Shown: in pieces, positions 1 through 8,535 of the stretch
Numbering within the stretch: position 1 is the first letter of the stretch
Layout of the letters: every line of letters begins with the position of its first letter
From: Leptolinea sp. UBA5203
Lineage (GTDB): Bacteria > Chloroflexota > Anaerolineae > Anaerolineales > Anaerolineaceae
DNA length: 47,018 nt
Direction of reading: 5' to 3'
Assembly: GCA_002412765.1 (NCBI GenBank)
Contig: DHVR01000066.1
Coordinates: forward strand, 1-47,018
The notes under the pieces: generated by a model
Databases searched by the model: none
Told to the model about the DNA's origin: nothing
What the model saw: the letters and a program-made list of their open reading frames with translations, nothing else
Program-made: the position numbers and the translations under genes

Positions 1-1
1 G

Positions 2-595
2 TTACCTATCTCCATGCCTTATACAATATCTGAAGCATTGGCAAAATTTGGTCCTCAAGCAATACCATGCCTGATTCATTTACTGGGAAAAATTGGAAAT
101 AATCAGCATAGAAAATTACCCAGTAAAGGTTTTTTCAAAAAAAGTTATCCTTTGCCAAGAGATATTGCTTCACGAACAATCGTAAAAATTGGGGAATCTG
201 CACTGGTGCCATTGGAGAAAGTCTTAGCTGGGGATGATCGAAACCGAATTCTGGAAGCAGTGGACGCGATTGGACACATCTCCTTTGATACTGGCAATCC
301 CCGGTCCTTACCCGCTTTGTTTTCCTTAATAGATAAATTTCCCCAAGATGAATTATTGCGTTGGAAAGTCGTACGTGCCATGCAAGCCTTTCCCTCTGAC
401 GATGTTACAGAATTCCTGGTTTGCTTGATGCGTGAGGAGGTTTCACCTGCTCTACGTTGGGAAGCGATAAGAAGTCTGGGGCAACAAAAAAGAAATATAA
501 CCCCATTGCTAAAGATAGAAGCTCTTGCTGATTCAAATCAGGAAGTTCGCTTAATGGCGGCATACTATTTTAATAACCAAACAAGATTGGAGTAG
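2..595 (+). CDS. HEAT-repeat protein, 5' end outside the window
   Basis: The reading frame is open from the first bases of the window. The first ATG at 14 has no ribosome binding site, so the gene probably starts upstream and only its C-terminal ~195 residues are seen. The chain is built of helical pairs typical of HEAT / PBS-lyase-like repeats, for example around KFGPQAIPCLIHLLGK, then IGESALVPLEKVLAG, and a last one with LRWEAIRSLG and EVRLMAAYYF. Such repeats form superhelical scaffolds for protein contacts; no enzymatic motif is visible. The role is unknown. It is followed after 80 bp by the C_GCAxxG_C_C gene on the same strand. Confidence 0.75.
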   Translation, partial: LPISMPYTISEALAKFGPQAIPCLIHLLGKIGNNQHRKLPSKGFFKKSYPLPRDIASRTIVKIGESALVPLEKVLAGDDRNRILEAVDAIGHISFDTGNPRSLPALFSLIDKFPQDELLRWKVVRAMQAFPSDDVTEFLVCLMREEVSPALRWEAIRSLGQQKRNITPLLKIEALADSNQEVRLMAAYYFNNQTRLE

Positions 596-675
596 CTTGA
601 AATTCTCAATGGTTAGTATTGACCAAATTTCAAAGAGTGAAAAACCAAAATCAAATCCTAGTTGAGGAGAACCAA

Positions 676-1128
676 ATGAATGATGTAGGCAAAGCCAGTA
701 AACAACGATTTTTAACTGGCTACAAATGTGCTGAAAGTGTCCTGCTCAGTATCGCAGAAGCGCGTGGTATTCAATCAGAGATTATTCCGGCTATTGCAAC
801 CGGATTTTGCAGCGGAATGGCCAGAACCGGCGGTATGTGCGGGGCAGTGGCAGGGTCCGTGATGGGGCTGGGTCTGGTGTATGGCCGGCAAAACGATGAA
901 CAAAGCGTGGATCAGCTTTACCAGGTTGAGAAAATCTTTCTGCAAGAATTCACCTCTCGTTATGGCTGTACGTCCTGTGAGGGATTAATTCATTGCGATT
1001 TCAACACTGAAGAAGGGAAAGCTCTTTTTCATTCAGCGAACCTGCAGGAAAAATGCTTTCAATATGTGGAAGAATCTGCAAGTTTGGTGATGGAGTTAAT
1101 TGCAGCCAATCCTCCAAGTAGGAAATAA
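676..1128 (+). CDS. C_GCAxxG_C_C family redox-type protein
   Basis: A 150-residue protein matching the C_GCAxxG_C_C family (putative redox-active proteins), named for its cysteine signature. The signature is visible as FCSGMARTGGMCGAVAG followed by a YGCTSCEGLIHCDF stretch. The cysteines could bind a metal or cluster or cycle as disulfides; the substrate is not known for the family. I chose the ATG at 676 because GAGGAG lies about 7 nt upstream, whereas the in-frame start at 619 has no such site. A bidirectional terminator follows. Confidence 0.85.
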   Translation: MNDVGKASKQRFLTGYKCAESVLLSIAEARGIQSEIIPAIATGFCSGMARTGGMCGAVAGSVMGLGLVYGRQNDEQSVDQLYQVEKIFLQEFTSRYGCTSCEGLIHCDFNTEEGKALFHSANLQEKCFQYVEESASLVMELIAANPPSRK

Positions 1129-1144
1129 TCTTCATCATAGATGC

Positions 1145-1180
1145 GAAAAAAAACGTCTGTTTCTCAGGCGTTTTTTATTT
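1145..1180. terminator. Bidirectional intrinsic terminator
   Basis: AACGTCTG (1152-1159) pairs with CAGGCGTT (1165-1172), with one G-U pair and a 5-nt loop. A run of T follows on the plus strand and a run of A precedes it, so it can end both the plus-strand gene at 676-1128 and the convergent minus-strand EAL-HDOD gene. Confidence 0.8.
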
Positions 1181-1209
1181 TCATTGGATGCCAAATATTG
1201 AACCTAATT

Positions 1210-2418
1210 TCAGGCACGAACTTTACTAAGGATTTCATTCACCCATGTAATCGAATCCAGATAGATTTTTTGAATGGTCGCGGTCTGAATATCCGTGGTG
1301 AAAATAGCTCCCAAATTACCTTGTTCATAAAGAATGACAGATTCAAGAATGCGCCCAATTTTTCCCTTATGATTTAATAAACCGTCGACAAGTTCTGGTG
1401 CAAGGGTCAGTTTATTCATAATTTCAATCATCGGAACATCCATCAAGGCATCAAGGATGGATAATAACCCTGCCAGAAAATAAGTTTCTGGACCCGTTTG
1501 ATGGGTGGCTTTGGCGATCTGTTCGCACATTCGGGCGCGCTGCAGCGCGATAACCGTTAATTCATGAGGTTTGTTTTGAACGGCCATCATCAATAACAGG
1601 CTGATCCATCCTCGTAATTGTTCAAAGCCGATAATGGCAATCGCCTGGCGGATGGAGCTAATTTCAGTGGGCATGTAGTAATAGGCTGAATTGACCAGTT
1701 TGAGCAGCTTGTACCCCAGGTTGACATCCATTTCGATGATCTCTTCCAGAGATTCAAACGTTGCTTCTGGGTCCTGCAGTTTTGCCAGGGATCGCAGCAG
1801 TACCAAACGGGAGGAATCCATGCGTTGGCTGATGATGACTTTGGGTTTACATAGAAAATATCCCTGGAAAAGTTCAAATCCCAACCGGTGACACAGGTCA
1901 TAATCCTGGCTGGTTTCCACTTTTTCAGCCAGTAGTTTAAGCCCGTGTTGTTTGTAGTGCGAAACAAGGGCCGGCAAAAGCTGCCGATCCACTTGCATTA
2001 GATCTATCTTAACGATGGCCGTAACATTCAACAAGGGTTCAATTTGAATTGCTGATATGACATCATCCAATGCCAAGGTGAAGCCCTGCTGATCGAGTTT
2101 CTCAATGCCCAGAATTAATGGTTTATCAATGACGATATCTTCCAGAATTTCAAGGATTACCTGATTGGGAGCAAAGGGAATGGCAATTTTCCCGACCAGA
2201 AAATTGCGTGTCATGTTAATGAATGCGATTTTATTCCCAACGATGGATTCCAAACCGATTTCAGAGAAGGTATCCACAATTACCTGTGTGGTTGCCAAAT
2301 CACCATCAATAACCTTTGCTTGTCCAGTACTGCCGGTTGAACGATACAAAAGTTCGTAGGCAACAACTTCAAGGCTGCGATTAAAAATTGGTTGTCGGGC
2401 AATTAACAGTTCAGACAT
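1210..2418 (-). CDS. EAL-HDOD (YuxH-type) signalling protein
   Basis: About 402 residues with an N-terminal EAL-like domain and a C-terminal HDOD domain, the architecture of YuxH-type proteins. EAL landmarks are only partly kept: YELLYR in place of EALxR, LEILED in place of the ExTE motif, then LALDDV, KIDLMQVD and AEKVETS. Active c-di-GMP hydrolysis is therefore doubtful, and binding or scaffolding is as likely. The HDOD part (from about residue 195) contains DVNLGYKLLKLVNSAYY and IGFEQLRGW, typical of this non-catalytic HD relative. An upstream GTG start at 2433 is possible; I prefer ATG 2418, which has GGGA at 5-nt spacing. It is transcribed convergently with the C_GCAxxG_C_C gene. Confidence 0.85.
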   Translation of the reverse strand: MSELLIARQPIFNRSLEVVAYELLYRSTGSTGQAKVIDGDLATTQVIVDTFSEIGLESIVGNKIAFINMTRNFLVGKIAIPFAPNQVILEILEDIVIDKPLILGIEKLDQQGFTLALDDVISAIQIEPLLNVTAIVKIDLMQVDRQLLPALVSHYKQHGLKLLAEKVETSQDYDLCHRLGFELFQGYFLCKPKVIISQRMDSSRLVLLRSLAKLQDPEATFESLEEIIEMDVNLGYKLLKLVNSAYYYMPTEISSIRQAIAIIGFEQLRGWISLLLMMAVQNKPHELTVIALQRARMCEQIAKATHQTGPETYFLAGLLSILDALMDVPMIEIMNKLTLAPELVDGLLNHKGKIGRILESVILYEQGNLGAIFTTDIQTATIQKIYLDSITWVNEILSKVRA

Positions 2419-2499
2419 GGATATCCCAAACACAGATTAAGGATTTAGCTTCATTAGACCACGACAGAAGGGAGAAAACAGTAAAGAAAAGATGAAAAT

Positions 2500-2967
2500 T
2501 CAATGAGCTATACGTAGCTGTTTTTCTGTTATAAGCGAATTTGTTACATGCCCAATGGCAAAGCATGCCAGGGCCGGAATGGAAAGATAAGCCTTAAGCC
2601 AAAGGGCTGCAAAAAGCAAAGCCAGGATGGGAAAGACGGCCATTGGAACGGGTATCCGGTAAACGTTATCCATGAGTAGACGAAAATCCCTTTGCGAACG
2701 AAAATATCGAATCCATAAGGCAAAATAACACAGGAGGAAAAAGATTGTCAGTGCCCAAAAGAGGGAAAATTTAAGTGGCTGCGTTTGGGTTGCCGTGAAG
2801 AGGAACAGCCCAAAAAAAACTATCCTGCCGCCGTGCTCCATTATATTTAATAGAGTCCCGCCATCCCGTAGTTGGGCTGGCAAGTTCTTTGGAGGAAAAA
2901 TTACAAAAAGCAAATTGGGCAGCATAATTAGAATTGTGACGAGTAGACTGTAGAACGAAAATCCCAT
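2500..2967 (-). CDS. Four- or five-span membrane protein, unknown function
   Basis: A 155-residue hydrophobic protein with about four to five membrane segments (for example FYSLLVTILIMLPNLLFVIF, then stretches around FSLFWALTIFFLLCYFALW and MAVFPILALLFAALWLKAY). I do not recognise the family. A short soluble loop with LRDGGTLLNIMEHGGR lies between segments 1 and 2. The start at 2967 is chosen because AGGA is 8 nt upstream and the longer frame would run into the ABC-F gene. It lies 49 bp downstream of that gene on the same strand and may be co-transcribed with it. Confidence 0.7.
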   Translation of the reverse strand: MGFSFYSLLVTILIMLPNLLFVIFPPKNLPAQLRDGGTLLNIMEHGGRIVFFGLFLFTATQTQPLKFSLFWALTIFFLLCYFALWIRYFRSQRDFRLLMDNVYRIPVPMAVFPILALLFAALWLKAYLSIPALACFAIGHVTNSLITEKQLRIAH

Positions 2968-3016
2968 GATTATTTCCTGTAACCCCAGTGTTTTTGATAA
3001 ATTGATGGCAATTTTT

Positions 3017-4837
3017 TTATTCACCAGCACGCTCTTCCAACTCACCCCAGCGTTGATACGCGCTCTGCAGGGCAACTTCAATTTCCTTTAACCTTTCCAG
3101 CGCGCGGCTAATTTGATTGCCTTCCTGTTGATAAAAAGCGGGGTCCGTGATGGTTTGATTTATGTTGGCTTGCTCTGCTTCCAGTGTTTCAATCTCCTTT
3201 GGCAGAGACTCCAATTCCTTTTTCTCTTTAAAATTCAATTTTTTGGATGCGTTCTCAGTGTTTTTTTCAGGTTTTTTTTCTTCCACAGGGGCGGCGGCTT
3301 TGATGGCAGAAACTGCTGCACTTTTGGTTTCAAGCTGGAAATTCAGCCATTGATCATAATCCCCGGGGAATTCTTCGATTTTTCCGGACCCATCCATGAC
3401 CAACAAACTGGTGACCAAATTATTGAGGAAGGCACGATCATGACTGACAATCAAGAGGCTGCCACTATATTCCAGCAGCAAGTCTTCGAGCAGTTCGAGG
3501 GTCTCAATATCCAAATCATTGGTGGGTTCGTCCAGCACCAGCAGATTGGCGGGTTTGGCGAACAAGCGGGCCAACAACAGCCGGTTGCGTTCACCGCCAG
3601 AAAGGGCGCTGATGGGGGCATGGACCCGTTCACGGCTGAAGAGGAAGTCCTCCAAGTAGGATATTACGTTGCGCTGGCGTCCGTTAATGGTCAGGGTATC
3701 CCGTCCCTCGCCCACATTGTCCAGAATGGATTTGCTTTCATCCAACTGGCTGCGCAGTTGGTCAAAATAAGCAATTTCCAGATTAGATCCCAGACGGATT
3801 TCCCCTTTTTGAGGAGCCAGTTCGCCGATTAATAAGCGCAGCAGGGTGGTTTTTCCGCAGCCGTTAGGGCCGACAATTCCGATTTTATCGCCGCGTTGCA
3901 TGATCAGGGAAAACGGATCAATGATCGTTTGCTGTTCAAAGGCATATTGAATGTTTTCCGCTTCAATTACCAACCGACCGGAGCGGCGTTCCTCCTGAAT
4001 TTGCAGGCGCACTTTACCGGGCTGCTCCTGACGTTCGGCGCGCACTTCACGCAGTTGTTTCAGGGCGCGCACTCGGCCTTCATTGCGTGTTCGCCGGGCT
4101 TCAATGCCGCGGCGAATCCAGGCTTCTTCCTGGGCGAGTTTCTTATCAAAAAGCATATTCTGGGTTTGTTCGGCTGCCAACAGACCGTCTTTTCGTTCGA
4201 TGAAGGTCTTGTAATTGCAGGCCCAATCATACAGACTGCCGCGATCCAACTCAATAATTCTGGTGGCGATTTTTTGCAGGAAAACCCGGTCATGGGTGAC
4301 GAAGACCAAGGTGCCTCCCCAATGGATGAGGAAATCTTCCAGCCATTGAATGGCTTCCACATCCAGGTGGTTGGTGGGTTCATCCAGCAGGAGAAGCTGG
4401 GGATTGTTGACCAGACCGCGTGCCAGCAGGACCCGGCGTTTCATACCGGCGGAAAGGGTGGTGAAATCCGCCCCCGGTTCCAATTGCATGCGGGAGAGAA
4501 TTTTTTCTACCTTTAATTGCTGCTGCCAGATGGTCTCTTCTTCTAAACTGGAGGTATCTTTCTCCAGCCCGGCGCTGACAATTTTTTCAATGCTGCCGGT
4601 TAATCCCAAAGGGACTTCCTGCGGCAGGTACGCGGTTTTTAATTTGGGCTGGCGGCTGATGGTGCCGCTTTGGGGGATGATGGCTCCTTGCAAAATTTTT
4701 AGAAGGGTGGATTTTCCCACGCCGTTGCGTCCCAACAGACCGATCCATTCGCCTTTTTGAACCTGGAGATTAACGCCGTTCAATAGATCATGACCGCCGA
4801 ACCCTAGTGTAATTTCCTGTAAACTGATAATTGCCAT
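3017..4837 (-). CDS. ABC-F family ATP-binding protein (Uup-like)
   Basis: A 606-residue soluble protein with two ABC ATPase domains and no membrane segment, as in ABC-F proteins, which act on ribosomes or nucleic acids rather than in transport. Domain 1 has Walker A GRNGVGKST, signature LSAGMKRR and Walker B LLLLDEPTNHLD. Domain 2 has GPNGCGKTT, LSGGERNR and LLVLDEPTNDLD. The linker between them is Arg/Glu-rich (about 225-285), and a charged coiled-coil tail (about 520-606, PKEIETLEAEQANINQ) matches the ABC_tran_CTD of Uup/YdiF types. A GAGGAA site precedes the ATG. Antibiotic-resistance ABC-F proteins are a less likely alternative, as those usually lack such a tail. Confidence 0.92.
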   Translation of the reverse strand: MAIISLQEITLGFGGHDLLNGVNLQVQKGEWIGLLGRNGVGKSTLLKILQGAIIPQSGTISRQPKLKTAYLPQEVPLGLTGSIEKIVSAGLEKDTSSLEEETIWQQQLKVEKILSRMQLEPGADFTTLSAGMKRRVLLARGLVNNPQLLLLDEPTNHLDVEAIQWLEDFLIHWGGTLVFVTHDRVFLQKIATRIIELDRGSLYDWACNYKTFIERKDGLLAAEQTQNMLFDKKLAQEEAWIRRGIEARRTRNEGRVRALKQLREVRAERQEQPGKVRLQIQEERRSGRLVIEAENIQYAFEQQTIIDPFSLIMQRGDKIGIVGPNGCGKTTLLRLLIGELAPQKGEIRLGSNLEIAYFDQLRSQLDESKSILDNVGEGRDTLTINGRQRNVISYLEDFLFSRERVHAPISALSGGERNRLLLARLFAKPANLLVLDEPTNDLDIETLELLEDLLLEYSGSLLIVSHDRAFLNNLVTSLLVMDGSGKIEEFPGDYDQWLNFQLETKSAAVSAIKAAAPVEEKKPEKNTENASKKLNFKEKKELESLPKEIETLEAEQANINQTITDPAFYQQEGNQISRALERLKEIEVALQSAYQRWGELEERAGE

Positions 4838-5281
4838 AATGGTTGTTCCTCAATGCAAAAATATACTATGAAATGCGGGTTTCATGGAGGGGCATATTAG
4901 AAGTTGGACCGGGTGAGATGGAAGCAAGTGAAGTCGGGTAAGTGAAGGAGTGTTAATCTACACTGATTGTCTTCCAGAAAACCGCTACGTAACCCACCCA
5001 ACTCTTCTTTGTGGGGAATTATTCGGCATTTGTGTTGTGGCTGAACCGGGGGATATTTAACATGCTGGTAAATAAGCCTACCCCGGCGAAACCCAACAGT
5101 AGAAACCTATACCCATCAAGATACACCAGAATTATCTCGAATCATATGGGATATCCTATTGGAAATGTCGGGTTTCGGCGAGAGGGTTGTTTAATGGTTA
5201 TTGATCTTAACGCCTCAACCACGACCTACAAAAGTCATAGCCGTAGATTTCGGGTAAAATTAAGTCACAGGAATTAAACTT
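4838..5281. other. Intergenic region with a 14-nt inverted repeat
   Basis: No convincing gene lies in these 444 bases between the divergent ABC-F and YkgJ-like genes. It contains an imperfect inverted repeat: CGGCGAAACCCAAC at 5084-5097 and GTCGGGTTTCGGCG at 5167-5180, 12 of 14 positions complementary, with a loop of about 69 nt. Close to the right end TAAAAT and AGGAA precede the ATG at 5282. The 88-codon frame at 5011-5277 has no ribosome binding site and no protein-like composition. Confidence 0.5.
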
Positions 5282-5962
5282 ATGGATCAACTACCCCAGA
5301 TTAAATTCAGAAAGTTATACGATCAGTTTAATCAGCCTATCACAGAAGATGATTGCGGCAAGCACTGTGCTGGGCATAATCCATCCGGCAAGCCGTTTTG
5401 CTGTGATGTCTGTCAGGCGGTGCCAGCGGTATATACGGACGAATGGGCGTACCTGAAGCAAACAACGAACCTGTGGCGTCCCTGGTTGGGTACAGAGTGT
5501 GCTGAGCAGGATCAGCGCATGGCTGAACTGCGTGATTCCACCCCGGAAAATATGGTCTTGCTGGCCTGCCTGGGGCCGGAGCAGTGTCAGCGGGAGTACC
5601 GGGCCTTAAGCTGCCGCCAATTTCCGTTTTTTCCTTATATCACAGAGGATTTTCGTTTTATCGGTCTGGCTTATGAATGGCATTTTGAATCCACCTGCTG
5701 GGTGATCAACCATTTGAATCTGGTACGCCCGGTTTACCGGCAGGAGTTTGTGGCGGCGTTTGATTATGTCTTTGATCAATGGCCGGATGAGATGGAAAGC
5801 TACGCTGATCTTTCTGCTGAGATGCGGGATGTATTTGGTGCTCAAGGTCGGCGGATTCCCATCTTACATCGTAATGGGAGTGATTATTTGCTCAGTCCTG
5901 GAGATGATAGACTGCGGCGCGCAGATTTATCCAGGGTCTCCCGATCCATTCTCTACCGGTAA
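5282..5962 (+). CDS. Cys-rich protein, YkgJ-like zinc/iron-binding domain
   Basis: A 226-residue protein with nine cysteines in its first half: C25 and C29 (DCGKHC), C40, C41 and C44 (FCCDVC), C73, C96, C102 and C111. The closing CLGPEQC...LSCRQFPFFPY stretch resembles the last motif of YkgJ / UPF0153 proteins, where clustered cysteines bind zinc or an iron-sulfur cluster. The N-terminal cluster differs somewhat from the classic CxxCxxCC, so the family call is moderate. The C-terminal half (about 115-226) has no recognised motif. An AGGAA site precedes the ATG. Confidence 0.65.
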   Translation: MDQLPQIKFRKLYDQFNQPITEDDCGKHCAGHNPSGKPFCCDVCQAVPAVYTDEWAYLKQTTNLWRPWLGTECAEQDQRMAELRDSTPENMVLLACLGPEQCQREYRALSCRQFPFFPYITEDFRFIGLAYEWHFESTCWVINHLNLVRPVYRQEFVAAFDYVFDQWPDEMESYADLSAEMRDVFGAQGRRIPILHRNGSDYLLSPGDDRLRRADLSRVSRSILYR

Positions 5963-6105
5963 CCCCCAGTCAGGTTCACACATCAAAACTCGAAAGTTAA
6001 TAAAAGTCAAACACAAAACAACGCTATTCCGAGCGATTCCGCTTGAATTTGAATTCTTCAAAATGATAGAATGAATTATGTAATTAATCGGGTTTGGAGG
6101 AAATG

Positions 6106-7077
6106 ATGGAATATCGATATTTAGGACGCAGCGGACTGCAAGTCAGTGCGCTTTCGTATGGTTCATGGATAACCTTTCACAATCAGGTGTATCTTGATGC
6201 AGCGGTCAAGTCCATGCAGGTGGCGTATGAAGCTGGAATCAATTTCTTTGATAATGCTGAAGTTTACGCTCATGGAAAATCCGAAGAAGTGATGGGAGCG
6301 GCACTGAAAAAGCTGGGCTGGCGGCGGGGCAGTTATCTGGTGTCCACCAAATTCTTTTGGGGTTTGCATGATGGGATTAACGAGAAAAATACCTTGAACC
6401 GAAAGCGGTTATTGGAAGCCATGGAAGGCTCGCTGGAGCGTCTGGATCTGGACTATGTGGATCTGGTATTTTGCCATCGTCCGGATGCCCATACGCCTCT
6501 GGAAGAAACCGTTTGGGCCATGCACAACCTGATCGAATGGGGCAGTGCCTTGTATTGGGGTACTTCTGAATGGTCCGCCGCTGAAATTGTGGCTGCCATT
6601 GAGATTGCGGAACGGCATCACCTGCATAAACCGGTGATGGAGCAGCCGCAATACAATATGTTCAACCGCGACCGTTTTGAAAAAGAATATGCCCGCTTGT
6701 TTGCGGATTACGGCTATGGCAGCACCACCTTTAGCCCGCTGGCTTCCGGTTTGTTAACCGGCAAGTACAATCAGGGTATTCCGGCTGGTTCACGCGCTTC
6801 CATGCCCGGAAATGAATGGCTGAAGCCCATGCTCACCCATCCTGAATCCCTGGCAACAGTAGAAAAACTACAGGGCTTGGCAAGAGAGATGGGTATTCCC
6901 TTGAATCAATTGGCAATAGCTTGGATTTTGAAGAATCCCAATGTCAACACGGTGATTACCGGCGCCAGCAAAGTGGAGCAGCTTCAAGATAATCTCAAAT
7001 CCTTGGATGTGGTGGCACAATTGACAACCGACGTTATGGCCCGTATTGAGACAATATTGGAAAACACCTCAAAGTAA
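6106..7077 (+). CDS. Aldo/keto reductase, Kv-beta type
   Basis: A 323-residue NADPH-dependent oxidoreductase of the aldo/keto reductase fold, closest in style to the voltage-gated potassium channel beta-subunit (AKR6) group. It opens with YRYLGRSGLQVSALSYGSW. The catalytic tetrad is visible: Asp and Tyr in FFDNAEVYAHGKSEE, Lys in STKFFWG and His in VFCHRPD. The C-terminal cofactor segment contains VITGASKVEQLQDNLKSL. Start 6106 is preferred over the adjacent ATG and an upstream TTG because GGAGG is then 5 nt away. The physiological substrate cannot be deduced. Confidence 0.9.
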   Translation: MEYRYLGRSGLQVSALSYGSWITFHNQVYLDAAVKSMQVAYEAGINFFDNAEVYAHGKSEEVMGAALKKLGWRRGSYLVSTKFFWGLHDGINEKNTLNRKRLLEAMEGSLERLDLDYVDLVFCHRPDAHTPLEETVWAMHNLIEWGSALYWGTSEWSAAEIVAAIEIAERHHLHKPVMEQPQYNMFNRDRFEKEYARLFADYGYGSTTFSPLASGLLTGKYNQGIPAGSRASMPGNEWLKPMLTHPESLATVEKLQGLAREMGIPLNQLAIAWILKNPNVNTVITGASKVEQLQDNLKSLDVVAQLTTDVMARIETILENTSK

Positions 7078-7160
7078 ACTAATCAGCAACTATGTGATTT
7101 CCGGGTCAGCTCTACAAAGATCTGCCCCAGAAATCGCTAAATCATCAGGATCCGTAGACT

Positions 7161-7649
7161 ATGATGCTAATTCAATACCATTCTATTGGAACCATTCACA
7201 GCCCATTCACCAAGATTTCGGACATGCCAATCCAGCCCTCTGGCGCGGTCGGTGTTCCGGGGAGTATCGAAATCAATGAGGAATTGGTACCGGCATTGCA
7301 GGATTTGAATGGTTTTTCACATCTGATCCTTCTCTATCATTTCCATCAAGTTAAAGAAAGCAAATTACAGGTTACCCCATTCCTGGATACCCAATCTCAC
7401 GGGCTCTTTGCCACCCGTGCTCCCCAGCGGCCAAATCCAATTGGCTGCACAGTGGTCAGGCTCTTGGATGTAACGAAAAACTGTTTGATAATAGAAAATG
7501 TGGATGTTCTGGATGGAACACCCTTGCTGGATATCAAACCCTATGTGCCGGCATTTGACGGGGAAATGGCGGATCTGCGGATTGGCTGGTTGGAAGGTCA
7601 AAGTCAGGCAGCTAGAACCATCCGTTCTGATGACCGTTTTGGAGAGTAA
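7161..7649 (+). CDS. trmO: tRNA (t6A37-N6) methyltransferase TrmO
   Basis: A 162-residue TsaA/YaeB-like protein. TrmO transfers a methyl group from S-adenosylmethionine to t6A at position 37 of some tRNAs for ACY codons. The family motifs are clear: IGTIHSPF near the N-terminus, then GFSHLILLYHFHQ, LFATRAPQRPNPIGCTVV, VDVLDGTPLLDIKPYVPAFD. Length is near that of the core domain, without the extra C-terminal domain seen in E. coli. Adjacent ATG codons lie at 7161 and 7164, with AGGA about 10 nt upstream. It follows the aldo/keto reductase by 83 bp. Confidence 0.9.
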   Translation: MMLIQYHSIGTIHSPFTKISDMPIQPSGAVGVPGSIEINEELVPALQDLNGFSHLILLYHFHQVKESKLQVTPFLDTQSHGLFATRAPQRPNPIGCTVVRLLDVTKNCLIIENVDVLDGTPLLDIKPYVPAFDGEMADLRIGWLEGQSQAARTIRSDDRFGE

Positions 7650-7870
7650 GGGACTTTTATTTGGTAATGGTTATTGGAGTTATAAATATTGCCCTATGGT
7701 GCAATGAGGAATACAGAACAAGGCGTGCAAAACCAGGCTCAGACTTGATTCTCTGCAGTTGTTCATACCCTCTCTCCTCGGTTAACCGATTTGAAGGGAA
7801 TAGTACATCTATTTATAGTCGGCAACGAAAAAAGAACCCCATGGTTTAACAAAAGGATTGCATGTAACTG

Positions 7871-8314
7871 TTATTGACCGTATCCGCTACCGGTAATGTA
7901 ATTTTCCAAATTTACGATGGTCGATTGGTGATCCGCGATCAGATGCTTTACGACATCCCCAATCGAGATTAGCCCGATCACTTCATCATTTTCCAGGATT
8001 GGCAAATGACGAATATGCTTTTTGGACATCAAATCCATACAATCATTAATGGTTTGGCCAGGAGACACCACATAAAGCAATTCTGTCATGTACTGCTCAA
8101 CAGGTTGGTTTAAATTACAACTTCCCTGGGAGGCAATTTGACGAACAATGTCCCTTTCAGAAACAATGCCAGCCATCTTTTTACCATCCAATACTAAAAC
8201 TGCACCAATATTTTTCTCCGCCATCAAAGCAAGTGCAGCCAGGGTAGGGGTATCTGGGGAGACCGAATATACATCACGGCCTTTATACTTGAGTAAGTCA
8301 TTTACAGTTAGCAT
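7871..8314 (-). CDS. Stand-alone CBS-pair protein (copy 1)
   Basis: A 147-residue protein consisting almost wholly of two CBS domains (about 8-65 and 72-130), a Bateman module that binds adenine nucleotides or related ligands. Landmarks are MAEKNIGAVLVLDGKKMAG, IVSERDIVRQ and, in the second domain, MSKKHIRHLPIL and VIGLISIGDVVKHLI. No effector domain is attached, so it probably acts by contacting another protein. It is one of three close paralogues in the window (others at 13283 and 22858) and is divergent from the M23 gene. What it controls is unknown. Confidence 0.9.
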   Translation of the reverse strand: MLTVNDLLKYKGRDVYSVSPDTPTLAALALMAEKNIGAVLVLDGKKMAGIVSERDIVRQIASQGSCNLNQPVEQYMTELLYVVSPGQTINDCMDLMSKKHIRHLPILENDEVIGLISIGDVVKHLIADHQSTIVNLENYITGSGYGQ

Positions 8315-8535
8315 AATCTTTTCCTTTGGCTTTCTAATTCCAGTTGAGAATTATTTTTTTGTTATGATGCATGAATGTTTACAGATCAATTATGTCCGAA
8401 ATCCTGTTGCGAAGCAAGTACTTTCCAAAAGGAACGCGTATGGTGGGAGATCTCCGATAAACCTGAAAGGATCAGCAACTATGGCACAGGAATAATCGTA
8501 TATGAGGGTGGACGAAAGAAATTAAGGAGGAAAAA

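Noticed and set aside
3113..4516. Long open frames (up to 239 codons) on the plus strand opposite the ABC-F gene
   Set aside because: They are antisense shadows of a clear ABC-F coding sequence. They have no ribosome binding sites and show biased, repetitive composition (Gln/Phe/Gly-rich).
5011..5277. 88-codon plus-strand frame before the Cys-rich gene
   Set aside because: No ribosome binding site, no recognisable protein features, and it spans the inverted repeat.
7650..7870. 62-codon frame after trmO
   Set aside because: No family features or good start; composition is not protein-like.
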